Positions 26,625-34,839 are shown, numbered from the stretch's first letter. The stretch is DNA of 64,000 nt from DTU024 sp964518875 (GCA_964518875.1 CAZFHI010000002.1:1-64000); one strand, 5' to 3'. The notes: a model not told the origin generated them from the letters alone. Translations and numbers: made by a program.

Positions 26625-27558
26625 TCTTTTTTACCTCCCCGTATATTTTCCTCTTAGAATATCTGTCTATAAGAGGAGTAATGCAGTTCATAAAGAGTAT
26701 GGCATAGGTAACGCCTTCAGGGTAGCCGCCGTATTTGCGTATTACAACGACAATCACGCCGCAAAGCACGCCGAAAATAAGCTGTCCGCTCTTTTGTATA
26801 GGGTTTGTAACGTAATCTGTCGCCATGAAAACGGCCGCAAAAAGCACGCCGCCTGTAAGCAGATACTTTAACGGGTCTTCGCCAAGAAGCCAGCCCAAAA
26901 GCGCGACAGTGCCTAAAAAGCTTACCGGAACATGCCACGTTATGGTTTTTGTAAGAAGCAGATACAAAAATCCTATAAGTATGGCGATTTTGCAAACTTC
27001 GCCTATGGAGCCCGGTATGTTGCCAACAAGCAGATCCATAGTGCTTAGCCCTGAAGAATTGGTTAAAGGCGTTGCGGACGCCACCGTATCTACGCCGGTA
27101 GGGGCGCCTGAAGAAAAGAACACCCTCTGCGGCAGATTATAGCTCGTCATGTGCATAGGCCAGGAAGCAAGCAGAACGGCGCGCGCAAAAAGCGCAGGGT
27201 TCATAAAGTTATGGCCAAGGCCGCCAAAAAGCTGTTTTGCTAAAATTATAGCAAAAGCGCTTCCTATGACGGGCATCCATAGCGGCACGCTGCTCGGCAG
27301 GTTAAGGCCTATCAAAAGCCCCGTTACCACAGCTGACAGGTCGTTAATTGTTAAGGATTTTTTTAATAATTTTCTCCATATCAGTTCAAACAGCACGCTT
27401 GAAATGACACTTACTGCAAGCACCAAAGCCGCTCTTGACCCAAAAACATATATGCCTGCCGCCGTCGCCGGTATAAGAGCAATTATCACGTCAAGCATCA
27501 GGGTTCGGGTGCTTTCACGGGTTAAAATATGTGGTCCTGACGAAACCGCTAACTTCAT
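26608..27558 (-). CDS. rnfD: Rnf complex subunit D, flavin-binding membrane protein
   Basis: RnfD is a membrane subunit with covalently bound FMN. The likely attachment threonine lies in DTVASATPLTNSSG near residue 145, corresponding to the S(G/A)AT motif of RnfD/NqrB. About nine or ten helices are evident in 316 residues. The start overlaps the rnfC stop by 4 nt. Flavinylation would need an ApbE-type transferase, which is not in this window. Confidence 0.96.
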   Translation of the reverse strand: MKLAVSSGPHILTRESTRTLMLDVIIALIPATAAGIYVFGSRAALVLAVSVISSVLFELIWRKLLKKSLTINDLSAVVTGLLIGLNLPSSVPLWMPVIGSAFAIILAKQLFGGLGHNFMNPALFARAVLLASWPMHMTSYNLPQRVFFSSGAPTGVDTVASATPLTNSSGLSTMDLLVGNIPGSIGEVCKIAILIGFLYLLLTKTITWHVPVSFLGTVALLGWLLGEDPLKYLLTGGVLFAAVFMATDYVTNPIQKSGQLIFGVLCGVIVVVIRKYGGYPEGVTYAILFMNCITPLIDRYSKRKIYGEVKKNVKQG

Positions 27559-28883
27559 GCCTTTTTCCTCCTCATCATGGCAAGCGTTTCTTTTCCCTCT
27601 TTAAACGCGGGGGTAAGAAGCCTTCTTGCAGGGCATATGTAAGAGCATGCGCCGCAGAGTATGCAGTCTTCAAGGTGCATTTTTTTAGCTTCCTCAAGCT
27701 TGCCTAAAGATAATTTAACCTTCAATTCGTTTGGTTTTAGCCTTATAGGGCACACATCGACGCAGCGGGCGCAGCGTATGCACGGGTCTTCCTTGGGAAG
27801 AACAGCTTCCTTTTCAGTAAGAACCACTATGCCGTTGTTGGCCTTTGTAACAGGCATATCGTCGGACGGCATTGCGTTTCCCGTCATTGTGCCGCCAAAC
27901 AATATCTTGCCCGGCGTTTCTGAGTATCCGCCGCAGGCGTTTACAGCGTCTATTACCGGTGTTCCTATTCTTAAAAGCAAATTGTCAGGTTCTTTTACCG
28001 CGCCTGTAACAGTGGTTATACGGCTTATAAGCGGCTTGCCTTCTTCTATTGCTTCGCATATTGCTTTTGACGTTCCAGCGTTTATAACAACGGCATGCGC
28101 GTCCATAGGCAGACCGCCTGAAGGAACCTGCCTTTTAAGCACAGCCTCTATAAGCTGTTTTTCACCGCCCTGCGGATATTTTGTCTTAAGCGCAGCCACT
28201 TCTATATTTTCTTTTCTGCTAGCTGCCTTACGCATGCTTTCTATGGCGTCCGGCTTGTTATTTTCTATGGCAATAACGCCGCGTTTAGCTTTAACTGCGC
28301 GCATGGCGGCGCGCAGGCCTTTTACAATTTTTTCCGGCTGTTCAAGCATAAGCCTGTGGTCTGCCGTTAAAAACGTTTCGCATTCTGCTCCGTTTACAAT
28401 AACCGTGTCTATGTATTTGCCTTCAGGTATATTAAGCTTTACGTGTGTTGGGAAGCACGCACCGCCCATTCCGCATATTCCGGCTTCTTTTATGGCGGGA
28501 ACAATTTTGTCTTCCGGCACTGTTTCAACGTCCCCAAGAGGCGTAAGCGGCGCCCACTCGTCCTTGCCGTCATTTTCAATAGCTATGTATTGAGAAGGCT
28601 TATTGTGCAGCATTTGTTTTACTCCGACCTCTTTTACTACGCCGGACACGCTTGCATGCGCAGGTATTCCTATGCCGCCCACCGCATCGGCTATTTTTTG
28701 TCCCATAAGGACAGTGTCGCCTTTCTTAACGCACGGAGCGCTCGGCGCGCCTATATGCGTATCCATAGGGATATAGACAACCTGCGGTACAAATTCTCTT
28801 ATCGGTTTTGAACGTGTGGCCGCTTTGCCCGCCTGCTGTTCTTTGAGCGGATGCACACCGCCATGAAATGTAAATAATTTCAA
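27555..28883 (-). CDS. rnfC: Rnf complex subunit C, NADH-side flavin/iron-sulfur subunit
   Basis: RnfC is the peripheral cytoplasmic subunit that exchanges electrons with NAD(H). Its N-terminus KLFTFHGGVHP is the typical start of the family. The glycine-rich GICGMGGACFPTHVKL (NADH/FMN site) lies near residue 135, and two 4Fe-4S motifs, CIRCARCVDVCP and CILCGACSYICP, lie near the end. I prefer the TTG at 28883, spaced about 7 nt from AAGGTGGG, which gives 442 residues; a GTG at 28895 would add four residues. The multi-flavin gene ends at 28901, so the two are effectively contiguous. Confidence 0.95.
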   Translation of the reverse strand: MKLFTFHGGVHPLKEQQAGKAATRSKPIREFVPQVVYIPMDTHIGAPSAPCVKKGDTVLMGQKIADAVGGIGIPAHASVSGVVKEVGVKQMLHNKPSQYIAIENDGKDEWAPLTPLGDVETVPEDKIVPAIKEAGICGMGGACFPTHVKLNIPEGKYIDTVIVNGAECETFLTADHRLMLEQPEKIVKGLRAAMRAVKAKRGVIAIENNKPDAIESMRKAASRKENIEVAALKTKYPQGGEKQLIEAVLKRQVPSGGLPMDAHAVVINAGTSKAICEAIEEGKPLISRITTVTGAVKEPDNLLLRIGTPVIDAVNACGGYSETPGKILFGGTMTGNAMPSDDMPVTKANNGIVVLTEKEAVLPKEDPCIRCARCVDVCPIRLKPNELKVKLSLGKLEEAKKMHLEDCILCGACSYICPARRLLTPAFKEGKETLAMMRRKKA

Positions 28884-28900
28884 ACTGTATCCCACCTTTC

Positions 28901-31843
28901 TTAACGATTGTTAAACGCGTTGTTCACAGCGTCTAACACGGCCTGGCTTGTTATGCTGGCTCCTGAAACCGCTTCCACGTCTTCTATTTTAACGGGGGCT
29001 TTTTTACCTATGAAGCTCGGCAGAAACTTTTCATCGTCAAGCACTCTTGAGCCTATTCCGTCGGTTTCTGAAAAGTCGTCCTCATCTATCTTAAGAGATT
29101 TTATTTCTCCGTCTTCTGAAAACACTACCTCCACATTTACGTCGCCGCCGTAGCCTTCTCCGCTTCCCTTTACAGCTTTGCCTTCAGCGTTTTCTTCATT
29201 AGCTTCCGGCTCCGCTTCTGTTTCTTCTTTGGGCTCTTCTGCGGCATCAGATTCTGCGTTTGCATTTTCATACGCGTTGTTCACAGCGTNNNNNNNNNNN
29301 NNNNNNNNNNNNNNNNNNNNNNNNNNNNNNNNNNNNNNNNNNNNNNNNNNNNNNNNNNNNNNNNNNNNNNNNNNNNNNNNNNNNNNNNNTTCTGCGTTTG
29401 CATTTTCATACGCGTTGTTCACAGCGTCTACAACAGCCTGGCTTGTTATGCTGGCTCCTGAAACCGCTTCCACGTCTTCTATTTTAACGGGGGCTTTTTT
29501 ACCTATGAAGCTCGGCAGAAACTTTTCATCGTCGAGCACTCTTGAACCGATTCCGTCGGTTTCTGAAAAGTCGTCCTCATCTATCTTAAGGGACTTAATC
29601 TCCCCGTCTTCTGAAAACACTACTTCCACATTCACGTCGCCGCCGTAGCCTTCTCCGCTTCCTTTTACGGCTTCACCTTCATGGTTTTCTTTATTAGCTT
29701 CCGGCTCTTCTTTGGGTTCTTCTTCAGGTTCTGCGTTTGCATTTTCATACGCGTTGTTCACAGCGTCTACAACAGCCTGGCTTGTTATGCTGGCTCCTGA
29801 AACCGCTTCCACGTCTTCTATTTTAACGGGGGCTTTTTTACCTATGAAGCTCGGCAGAAACTTTTCATCGTCGAGCACTCTTGAGCCTATTCCGTCGGTT
29901 TCTGAAAAGTCGTCCTCATCTATCTTTAAGGACTTAATTTCTCCGTCTTCTGAGAATATTACTTCCACATTTACGTCGCCGCCGTAGCCTTCTCCGCTTC
30001 CCTTTACGGCTTCGCCCTCAGCGTTTTCTTCATTAGCTTCCGGCTCTTCTTTAGGTTCTTCTGCGGCATCAGATTCTGCGTTTGCATTTTCATACGCGTT
30101 GTTCACAGCGTCTACAACAGCCTGGCTTGTTATGCTGGCTCCTGAAACCGCTTCCACGTCTTCTATTTTAACGGGGGCTTTTTTACCTATGAAGCTCGGC
30201 AGAAACTTTTCATCGTCAAGCACTCTTGAGCCTATTCCGTCGGTTTCTGAAAAGTCGTCCTCATCTATCTTAAGAGATTTTATTTCTCCGTCTTCTGAAA
30301 ACACTACCTCCACATTTACGTCGCCGCCGTAGCCTTCTCCGCTTCCCTTTACAGCTTTGCCTTCAGCGTTTTCTTCATTAGCTTCCGGCTCCGCTTCTGT
30401 TTCTTCTTTGGGCTCTTCTGCGGCAGGGGCTTCTTCCTCCGGCTCTGTTGTTTCCTGCCCGCCGGATGCGAGATCCTTGTAAGCGTTGTTCACAGCGTCT
30501 ACCACGGCCTGGCTTGTTATAGTAGCGCCTGAAATAGCTTCTATGTCGCCTAATTCCACAGGCGCTTTTTTGCCCATGAGCATTTGCGCAAACTCAGGAT
30601 CCAGGGCTTTAGCGCCAAGACCTTCGGTTTCAGCGAAGCTGTCGTCGCCTATTTTTATATCCGTAATTTCCGCGGCGTCGTTAAACGTTACTTCTACTGC
30701 GACAGGACCAGCAAAGCCCTGCGCGCTTGCAACCGCTTTACCGCCTGCAAAAGAGGGGCCTGAAAGCTGCTTATGCGCTTCGTTTATAGCGTCTACCACG
30801 GCCTGGCTTGTTATAGTAGCGCCTGAAATAGCTTCTATGTCGCCTAATTCCACAGGCGCTTTTTTGCCCATGAGCATTTGCGCAAACTCAGGATCCAGGG
30901 CTTTAGCGCCAAGACCTTCGGTTTCAGCGAAGCTGTCGTCGCCTATTTTTATATCCGTAATTCCCGCGGCGTCGTTAAACGTTACTTCTACTGCGACAGG
31001 ACCAGCAAAGCCTTTTACGCTTGCGCTTGCAGTCCCTGCAGTAAACCCTGAAGCCGCGGCGTTAAGCTTTTCAAACGCTTCGTTCGCTTTAAGCATTATA
31101 GGCTTAAGCGCTTCGTCCGTTTCGCCGTCCGCTTCAACAGGGGCCTGCATGCCAACTAATTGTTCGGCTTTTTTTAAAGCGGCGTTGCTGTCTTCTTCTA
31201 TTATAAGCATAGCTTCTATGGTTCCGTCGGCTTTAAACAGCATAGAAACCGCCGGATTTTCTTCGCTTGCTTCAACGTTAACGGATTCTTCAGAAAACCT
31301 GTTTGCATATTTTGCGATGTCGTTAACGCCTCTTGTAACCGCATTTGACGTAATTGTCGCCGCAGTTATGGCGTCTATTGTGTTGTCGCCCGACTGCTCG
31401 CCCGCTTTTATTACATTTACAGGCGTTTTTTTGCCGGCAAACTGGGACATGAACGCTTCGTCCTTAGATTTGGCGCCAAGCCCTGCGGTTTCTGAAAAAT
31501 TAGAGCCGCCGACGTTTATGCCGTGCAGCGTGCCTTCAGTATCTACGCCTACTATAAGTTCAATAGGTCCGCCGTAACCGGATACTGTTGCAACGCCGAC
31601 ATACCCAACGGTTTCATCGCCTTTCCGGCCTAAAAACAAGCCGTCAAGAGCCGCGTTTGACGAAAGGGCGACCGGCAAAAAAGCGTCCGCTTCAGGCAGC
31701 ACCTTCATGCGCGCTTTTTCCTGATTTTGAACAGCCTGTTCGCTGATAACATCCTTAGTTATCATATTGGTGCCCGCAAGTAAAAACGACGCCACCAGCA
31801 TGATAATTACCAGCACAAGCCATGCCGGAATCTGTTTTTTCAT
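28901..31843 (-). CDS. rnfG: Giant RnfG-like protein with at least eight FMN-binding domains
   Basis: A membrane anchor (about residues 7-25) and a first FMN-binding domain (about 85-175) resemble ordinary RnfG, with a flavinylation motif D157-A-I-T-A-A-T-I-T165. A second domain (about 187-262) aligns with the others but has lost the motif. Two further domains (about 275-360 and 370-458) carry SGATIT at 340-345 and 438-443. Then come acidic linkers alternating with domains that carry SGASIT (first at 567-572), repeated until the C-terminus. Ordinary RnfG has about 200 residues and one FMN; this frame has 980 residues and is interrupted by 100 N. Seven intact motifs are visible. The domains should lie outside the membrane, each with FMN bound through phosphoester to the last threonine. 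The gene starts at ATG 31843 with AGGAGG upstream, 12 nt after the FAD-synthetase gene. The exact length cannot be known because of the gap. Confidence 0.9.
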   Translation of the reverse strand: MKKQIPAWLVLVIIMLVASFLLAGTNMITKDVISEQAVQNQEKARMKVLPEADAFLPVALSSNAALDGLFLGRKGDETVGYVGVATVSGYGGPIELIVGVDTEGTLHGINVGGSNFSETAGLGAKSKDEAFMSQFAGKKTPVNVIKAGEQSGDNTIDAITAATITSNAVTRGVNDIAKYANRFSEESVNVEASEENPAVSMLFKADGTIEAMLIIEEDSNAALKKAEQLVGMQAPVEADGETDEALKPIMLKANEAFEKLNAAASGFTAGTASASVKGFAGPVAVEVTFNDAAGITDIKIGDDSFAETEGLGAKALDPEFAQMLMGKKAPVELGDIEAISGATITSQAVVDAINEAHKQLSGPSFAGGKAVASAQGFAGPVAVEVTFNDAAEITDIKIGDDSFAETEGLGAKALDPEFAQMLMGKKAPVELGDIEAISGATITSQAVVDAVNNAYKDLASGGQETTEPEEEAPAAEEPKEETEAEPEANEENAEGKAVKGSGEGYGGDVNVEVVFSEDGEIKSLKIDEDDFSETDGIGSRVLDDEKFLPSFIGKKAPVKIEDVEAVSGASITSQAVVDAVNNAYENANAESDAAEEPKEEPEANEENAEGEAVKGSGEGYGGDVNVEVIFSEDGEIKSLKIDEDDFSETDGIGSRVLDDEKFLPSFIGKKAPVKIEDVEAVSGASITSQAVVDAVNNAYENANAEPEEEPKEEPEANKENHEGEAVKGSGEGYGGDVNVEVVFSEDGEIKSLKIDEDDFSETDGIGSRVLDDEKFLPSFIGKKAPVKIEDVEAVSGASITSQAVVDAVNNAYENANAEXXXXXXXXXXXXXXXXXXXXXXXXXXXXXXXXXXAVNNAYENANAESDAAEEPKEETEAEPEANEENAEGKAVKGSGEGYGGDVNVEVVFSEDGEIKSLKIDEDDFSETDGIGSRVLDDEKFLPSFIGKKAPVKIEDVEAVSGASITSQAVLDAVNNAFNNR
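28922..30360 (-). repeat. Tandem coding repeats, SGASIT-type FMN-binding units
   Basis: Units of 339-387 nt recur. The anchor CACAGCGT ends at 28932, 29289, 29427, 29766, 30111 and 30498, giving spacings of 357, 138 (across the N run), 339, 345 and 387. Each unit encodes an acidic linker, the GSGEGYGGDVNVEV domain start and the EAVSGASITSQAV flavin motif. Units are nearly identical in DNA sequence, differing mostly at synonymous sites and in linker length. Confidence 0.9.
29290..29389. other. Assembly gap of 100 N inside the FMN repeat array
   Basis: Exactly 100 N replace sequence between two copies of the same repeat segment. Both flanks read CGCGTTGTTCACAGCGT, so the missing DNA should be a whole number of roughly 340-nt units less 38 nt, that is about 300 nt or more and not 100. 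Confidence 0.9.
30490..31016 (-). repeat. Pair of almost identical SGATIT-type FMN-binding units
   Basis: The stretches 30496-30715 and 30789-31008 read the same except for about one base (TTC versus TCC near 30670 and 30963, changing Glu to Gly). They encode the domains at about residues 275-360 and 370-458. Such identity implies a recent duplication or ongoing gene conversion. Confidence 0.85.
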
Positions 31844-31855
31844 AAGTTTAGCCTC

Positions 31856-32446
31856 CTATTTTAAATATTCTTTAAGCAAATATTCCTCGGGACTTCGTCC
31901 GAGCATATCGGCGGCAAGTGAAAGATCGCCGCTTTGCAGGGCCTGCTTTATTGCTGTGCTTGATACAACAGCGCCGCTTTTTGTTTTAACGGCAGGCACC
32001 ACGCTAAGTCCTATGCCGCGCTCATCGCATAAGCCCTGCAGCTCACTCACTGTTGTTTTGCCCATGTACCCGAAACGGTGGTTAAAACCAACTACTATGT
32101 GTTTAACGAGCATATTAGCGGATAATTCTTCATCTAAAAAATCACCCCCTGATTTTTTCATCAGACTGTCGTCAAAATGGCTCAGAGCCACATAGTCCGC
32201 CCCCGCGCTGCGCAAAAGCTTTTCCTTTTGTGAAATATTAGTAAGTTCAATATATTTTTTATCCGGGCGGAGCACTTTTTGAGGCGGGGCATCATAAGTA
32301 TGCACGCATATCCTGTAATGGAACATGCGCGCCACTTCTTTTGCTTTATTTATAAGGTTAACATGGCCTAAATGCACGCCGTCAAAATATCCTAAACATA
32401 CAACCAGTGGAGTTTTTTTATCCGGCGCAGCGCCAAGCCAATCCAT
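31856..32446 (-). CDS. FAD synthetase domain protein, RibF lacking the riboflavin kinase domain
   Basis: The 196 residues match the N-terminal FMN adenylyltransferase half of RibF. They include the nucleotidyltransferase motif LGYFDGVHLGHVNLI near residue 19, VGFNHRFGYMGKTT near 118, and SSTAIKQAL near 165 (usually ISSTRIR). The C-terminal riboflavin kinase domain of normal RibF (about 310 residues) is missing; the frame stops at a proper stop codon 12 nt before the multi-flavin gene. The expected reaction is FMN + ATP to FAD. It is the first gene of the Rnf operon, with its own strong promoter. I infer that it supplies FAD for covalent flavinylation of RnfG and RnfD. The Arg-to-Ala change in the last motif leaves activity uncertain. 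Confidence 0.85.
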   Translation of the reverse strand: MDWLGAAPDKKTPLVVCLGYFDGVHLGHVNLINKAKEVARMFHYRICVHTYDAPPQKVLRPDKKYIELTNISQKEKLLRSAGADYVALSHFDDSLMKKSGGDFLDEELSANMLVKHIVVGFNHRFGYMGKTTVSELQGLCDERGIGLSVVPAVKTKSGAVVSSTAIKQALQSGDLSLAADMLGRSPEEYLLKEYLK

Positions 32447-32494
32447 AATACAAGCCTTCCATTTCCATGCGAGACACCCGCAAATATTGTATAA

Positions 32495-32523
32495 ATAGTA
32501 ACACGGCTTCTATATCATGTCAA
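32495..32523 (-). promoter_or_regulatory. Strong promoter of the ribF-rnf operon
   Basis: On the minus strand TTGACA (32518-32523) and TACTAT (32495-32500) are 17 nt apart. The predicted start near 32488 leaves a leader of about 40 nt, too short to hold an FMN riboswitch. Confidence 0.75.
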
Positions 32524-32584
32524 GAATAACAAGGCGTGTTGGAAGCTTTAAAAACAACTTAAGGTACAAAAATCTCAAGCGCAA

Positions 32585-32616
32585 AAATGCCGTCTCTTAA
32601 GAAAGAAACGGCATTT
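32585..32616 (-). terminator. Intrinsic terminator of hppA
   Basis: On the minus strand AAATGCCGT (complement of 32608-32616) pairs with ACGGCATTT (complement of 32585-32593), followed by TTG. It lies 14 nt after the hppA stop. Confidence 0.75.
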
Positions 32617-32630
32617 GATTAAGGTTTAAA

Positions 32631-34760
32631 TCAGCGCAGAAGCGTGAAGTTCCTGAACACAGTTACGAGTGTGTTTGCGACAGTTGACATTGTCTTAATG
32701 AAAATATCAAGCGCTACGCCTACAACGTCCTTGCGGGTGTCGCCTACGGTATCGCCTGTTACAGCGGCCTTATGCGCCGCAGTACCTTTGCCGTAGCCCT
32801 CGAGAGCTCCCGATTCGATGTATTTTTTAGCGTTGTCGAACGCGCCGCCTGAGTTGCCCATAAATATTGCGCGCGGTATCGCAACGACCGTAGCGCCTAT
32901 AAGCAAGCCGCCTACAAAGTCTACGCCGAACAGGAAACCGCCTAACACAGGGATCATCATAGCGAGCACTGAAGGGAAAAGCATTTTCTTAAGCGCGTTG
33001 TGGGTAGCCATTTCTATCATTCTGTTGTAATCAGGACGCACCTTGCCTTCAAGCACGCCAGGTATGGAAAGAAGCTTGTCGCCTTCATCCGCCATGTCGC
33101 GCGCGGATTCTATAGTGTTGTCTGTAAGCATGGCTGAAAAATATTCAACAAGAGCGCCGCCTATTATCGCGCCTACAACAACGGTGTAGTTAGCGATGTT
33201 AAGCATTATTTCAGAGCTTACAGGCGTATAGTTGCCTACGTAAGAAACGATAAGGCTTACTGTGGCAAACGCCGCGCTGCCTATTGCAAAGCCCTTGCCT
33301 ATGGCCGCCGTCGTGTTGCCGACAGAATCCAGCTTGTCTGTAATGGTGCGTACGTCCTCAGGCAGATGGCAGCTTTCTGCAAGACCGCCCGCGTTATCCG
33401 CTATCGGTCCGAAAGCGTCTATTGATACCGTGGCGCCTACAAACGACAGCATGCCAAGCGACGCTACGGCAATGCCGTACATGCCGCCTATTTTGCCGCT
33501 TATAAAGAGCGCTAAGCCAATCATCAATATAGGAAGCAAGCAGCTGCGGCTGCCTATTGCGTCGCCCTTTGTAACTACGAAGGCTTCACCCTCCGTCGCC
33601 ATTTCGGCAAGTTTTTTAGTTGGTTTATAATCTGTTGAAGTATAGTATTCTGTAATAGAGCCTATGGCTACGCCGCTTGCAATGCCAAGAATAGAGCATA
33701 TCCACGGAGTGAGCCAGCCGGCATGCCATCCATAGGTGCTTAGCGTTTCACCGTCAATCCCGCCAAAAACAAGCAGCGAAACGAAAAAGCCGAGCACAAT
33801 AGTTATGCCTGCAGACATCCACGTGGCAAGATCCAGCTCATGCGCCGGATTATCGCTCATCTTCTTTCTGTCTGCATACATTAAGCCTATAAGGCAGCCT
33901 ATAAGACCTACGCCCGCTAAAATAACAGGGAATACGACCGAAGGCGTAAACATGGCTTCGATTTGATATTTTTTGAACAAAATAACAGCTATCATTATTG
34001 AAGCGGACATCGTAGCGACGAAGCTTTCAAGCAGGTCAGAGCAGTTGCCCGCTATATCGTTTACGTTGTCGCCTATAAAGTCTGCTATAACGTTTGGCAC
34101 ACGGCTGTCGTCTTCAGGCAGGTCGTTGCGGATCTTCGCTAAAATATCAGCGGAAATGTCGGCCGCCTTTGTATAGTTTCCGCCTGCAACACGGTTGAAC
34201 ATGGCTACAAGCGAACAGCCTAATGAATATGTTGAAATGCGCATTATAGAAGCGTTTACGCCATCAATGTGGGTAATTATGCCGCTTCCTGTCGCCTCAT
34301 GATCTACGCCGCCCCAAATCAAGAGCACAGCTATAAGACCAAGCAAGCCAAGAGCCTGCACGCTCAGGCCAGAAATGCTTCCGCCGCAGAGCGCTACCTT
34401 AACCGTTTCGCCTATGGACATGGTTTCGCGCGCCTTGTTTGCCGTGCGAACATTCGCGTAAGTAGCGCTTTTCATGCCCAGTACGCAGGTAAAGCTGCTC
34501 ATGGCGGCGCCTATAAGGAACGTAATTCCGCTTGTTCTTTCAACAAACAGGGAAAATACAAGCGCGAGCAAAGCCACAACAATGGCTATTGTTTTGTACT
34601 CCGTTTTCATGAACGTGGAAGCGCCGCTGCGAATTATAGCCGCCATTTCCACCATTTCATCGGTGCCTTCATCCATAGAGCGTATGCGGAAGAAATTGTG
34701 GAACACATACCACAGCGTTACCGCTACGACAGCCAGGACCAGATAATAAAGCCAATACAT
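32631..34760 (-). CDS. hppA: Membrane-bound pyrophosphatase, K+-dependent type, divergent motifs
   Basis: This integral enzyme couples pyrophosphate hydrolysis to Na+ and/or H+ pumping. It has 709 residues and about 16 helices. The substrate loop YTKAADISADILAKIR keeps the metal-binding aspartates, and PEDD, ADFIGDNVNDIAG and GDTVGDTRKDVVG keep the further acidic ligands. GNTTAAIGKG has Ala and Gly at the two positions that mark K+-dependent enzymes. Several normally invariant residues differ: the DX7KXE signature ends in Arg instead of Glu, GDNVGD is GDNVND, and GDPFKDTSGP is GDTRKDVVGV. Whether it pumps Na+, H+ or both cannot be stated. It is a single-gene transcript between two terminators, beside the Rnf operon. 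Confidence 0.92.
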   Translation of the reverse strand: MYWLYYLVLAVVAVTLWYVFHNFFRIRSMDEGTDEMVEMAAIIRSGASTFMKTEYKTIAIVVALLALVFSLFVERTSGITFLIGAAMSSFTCVLGMKSATYANVRTANKARETMSIGETVKVALCGGSISGLSVQALGLLGLIAVLLIWGGVDHEATGSGIITHIDGVNASIMRISTYSLGCSLVAMFNRVAGGNYTKAADISADILAKIRNDLPEDDSRVPNVIADFIGDNVNDIAGNCSDLLESFVATMSASIMIAVILFKKYQIEAMFTPSVVFPVILAGVGLIGCLIGLMYADRKKMSDNPAHELDLATWMSAGITIVLGFFVSLLVFGGIDGETLSTYGWHAGWLTPWICSILGIASGVAIGSITEYYTSTDYKPTKKLAEMATEGEAFVVTKGDAIGSRSCLLPILMIGLALFISGKIGGMYGIAVASLGMLSFVGATVSIDAFGPIADNAGGLAESCHLPEDVRTITDKLDSVGNTTAAIGKGFAIGSAAFATVSLIVSYVGNYTPVSSEIMLNIANYTVVVGAIIGGALVEYFSAMLTDNTIESARDMADEGDKLLSIPGVLEGKVRPDYNRMIEMATHNALKKMLFPSVLAMMIPVLGGFLFGVDFVGGLLIGATVVAIPRAIFMGNSGGAFDNAKKYIESGALEGYGKGTAAHKAAVTGDTVGDTRKDVVGVALDIFIKTMSTVANTLVTVFRNFTLLR

Positions 34761-34810
34761 ATAATTCCTCCCCTGGACAAATTGATAAGAAATTGTCCAA
34801 AATCAGTTAA

Positions 34811-34839
34811 ATTATACCAAATAACCCTGTAAATTTCCA
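34811..34839 (-). promoter_or_regulatory. Promoter of hppA
   Basis: On the minus strand a perfect TATAAT (34811-34816), preceded by TGG, lies 17 nt from a TGGAAA (34834-34839). The -35 box is poor but the -10 is strong. GGGGAGG precedes the ATG at 34760. Confidence 0.55.

Noticed and set aside
27661..28593. 310-codon open frame on the plus strand
   Set aside because: It is antisense to rnfC, which has clear iron-sulfur and flavin motifs; the frame has no recognisable domain.
30486..31577. 363-codon open frame on the plus strand over the FMN repeats
   Set aside because: It is antisense to the repeat array, rich in Ser, Ala and Pro from reversed coding repeats, and has no ribosome binding site.
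32447..32494. FMN riboswitch before the ribF-like gene
   Set aside because: The leader after the promoter is only about 40 nt and has none of the conserved RFN-element segments.
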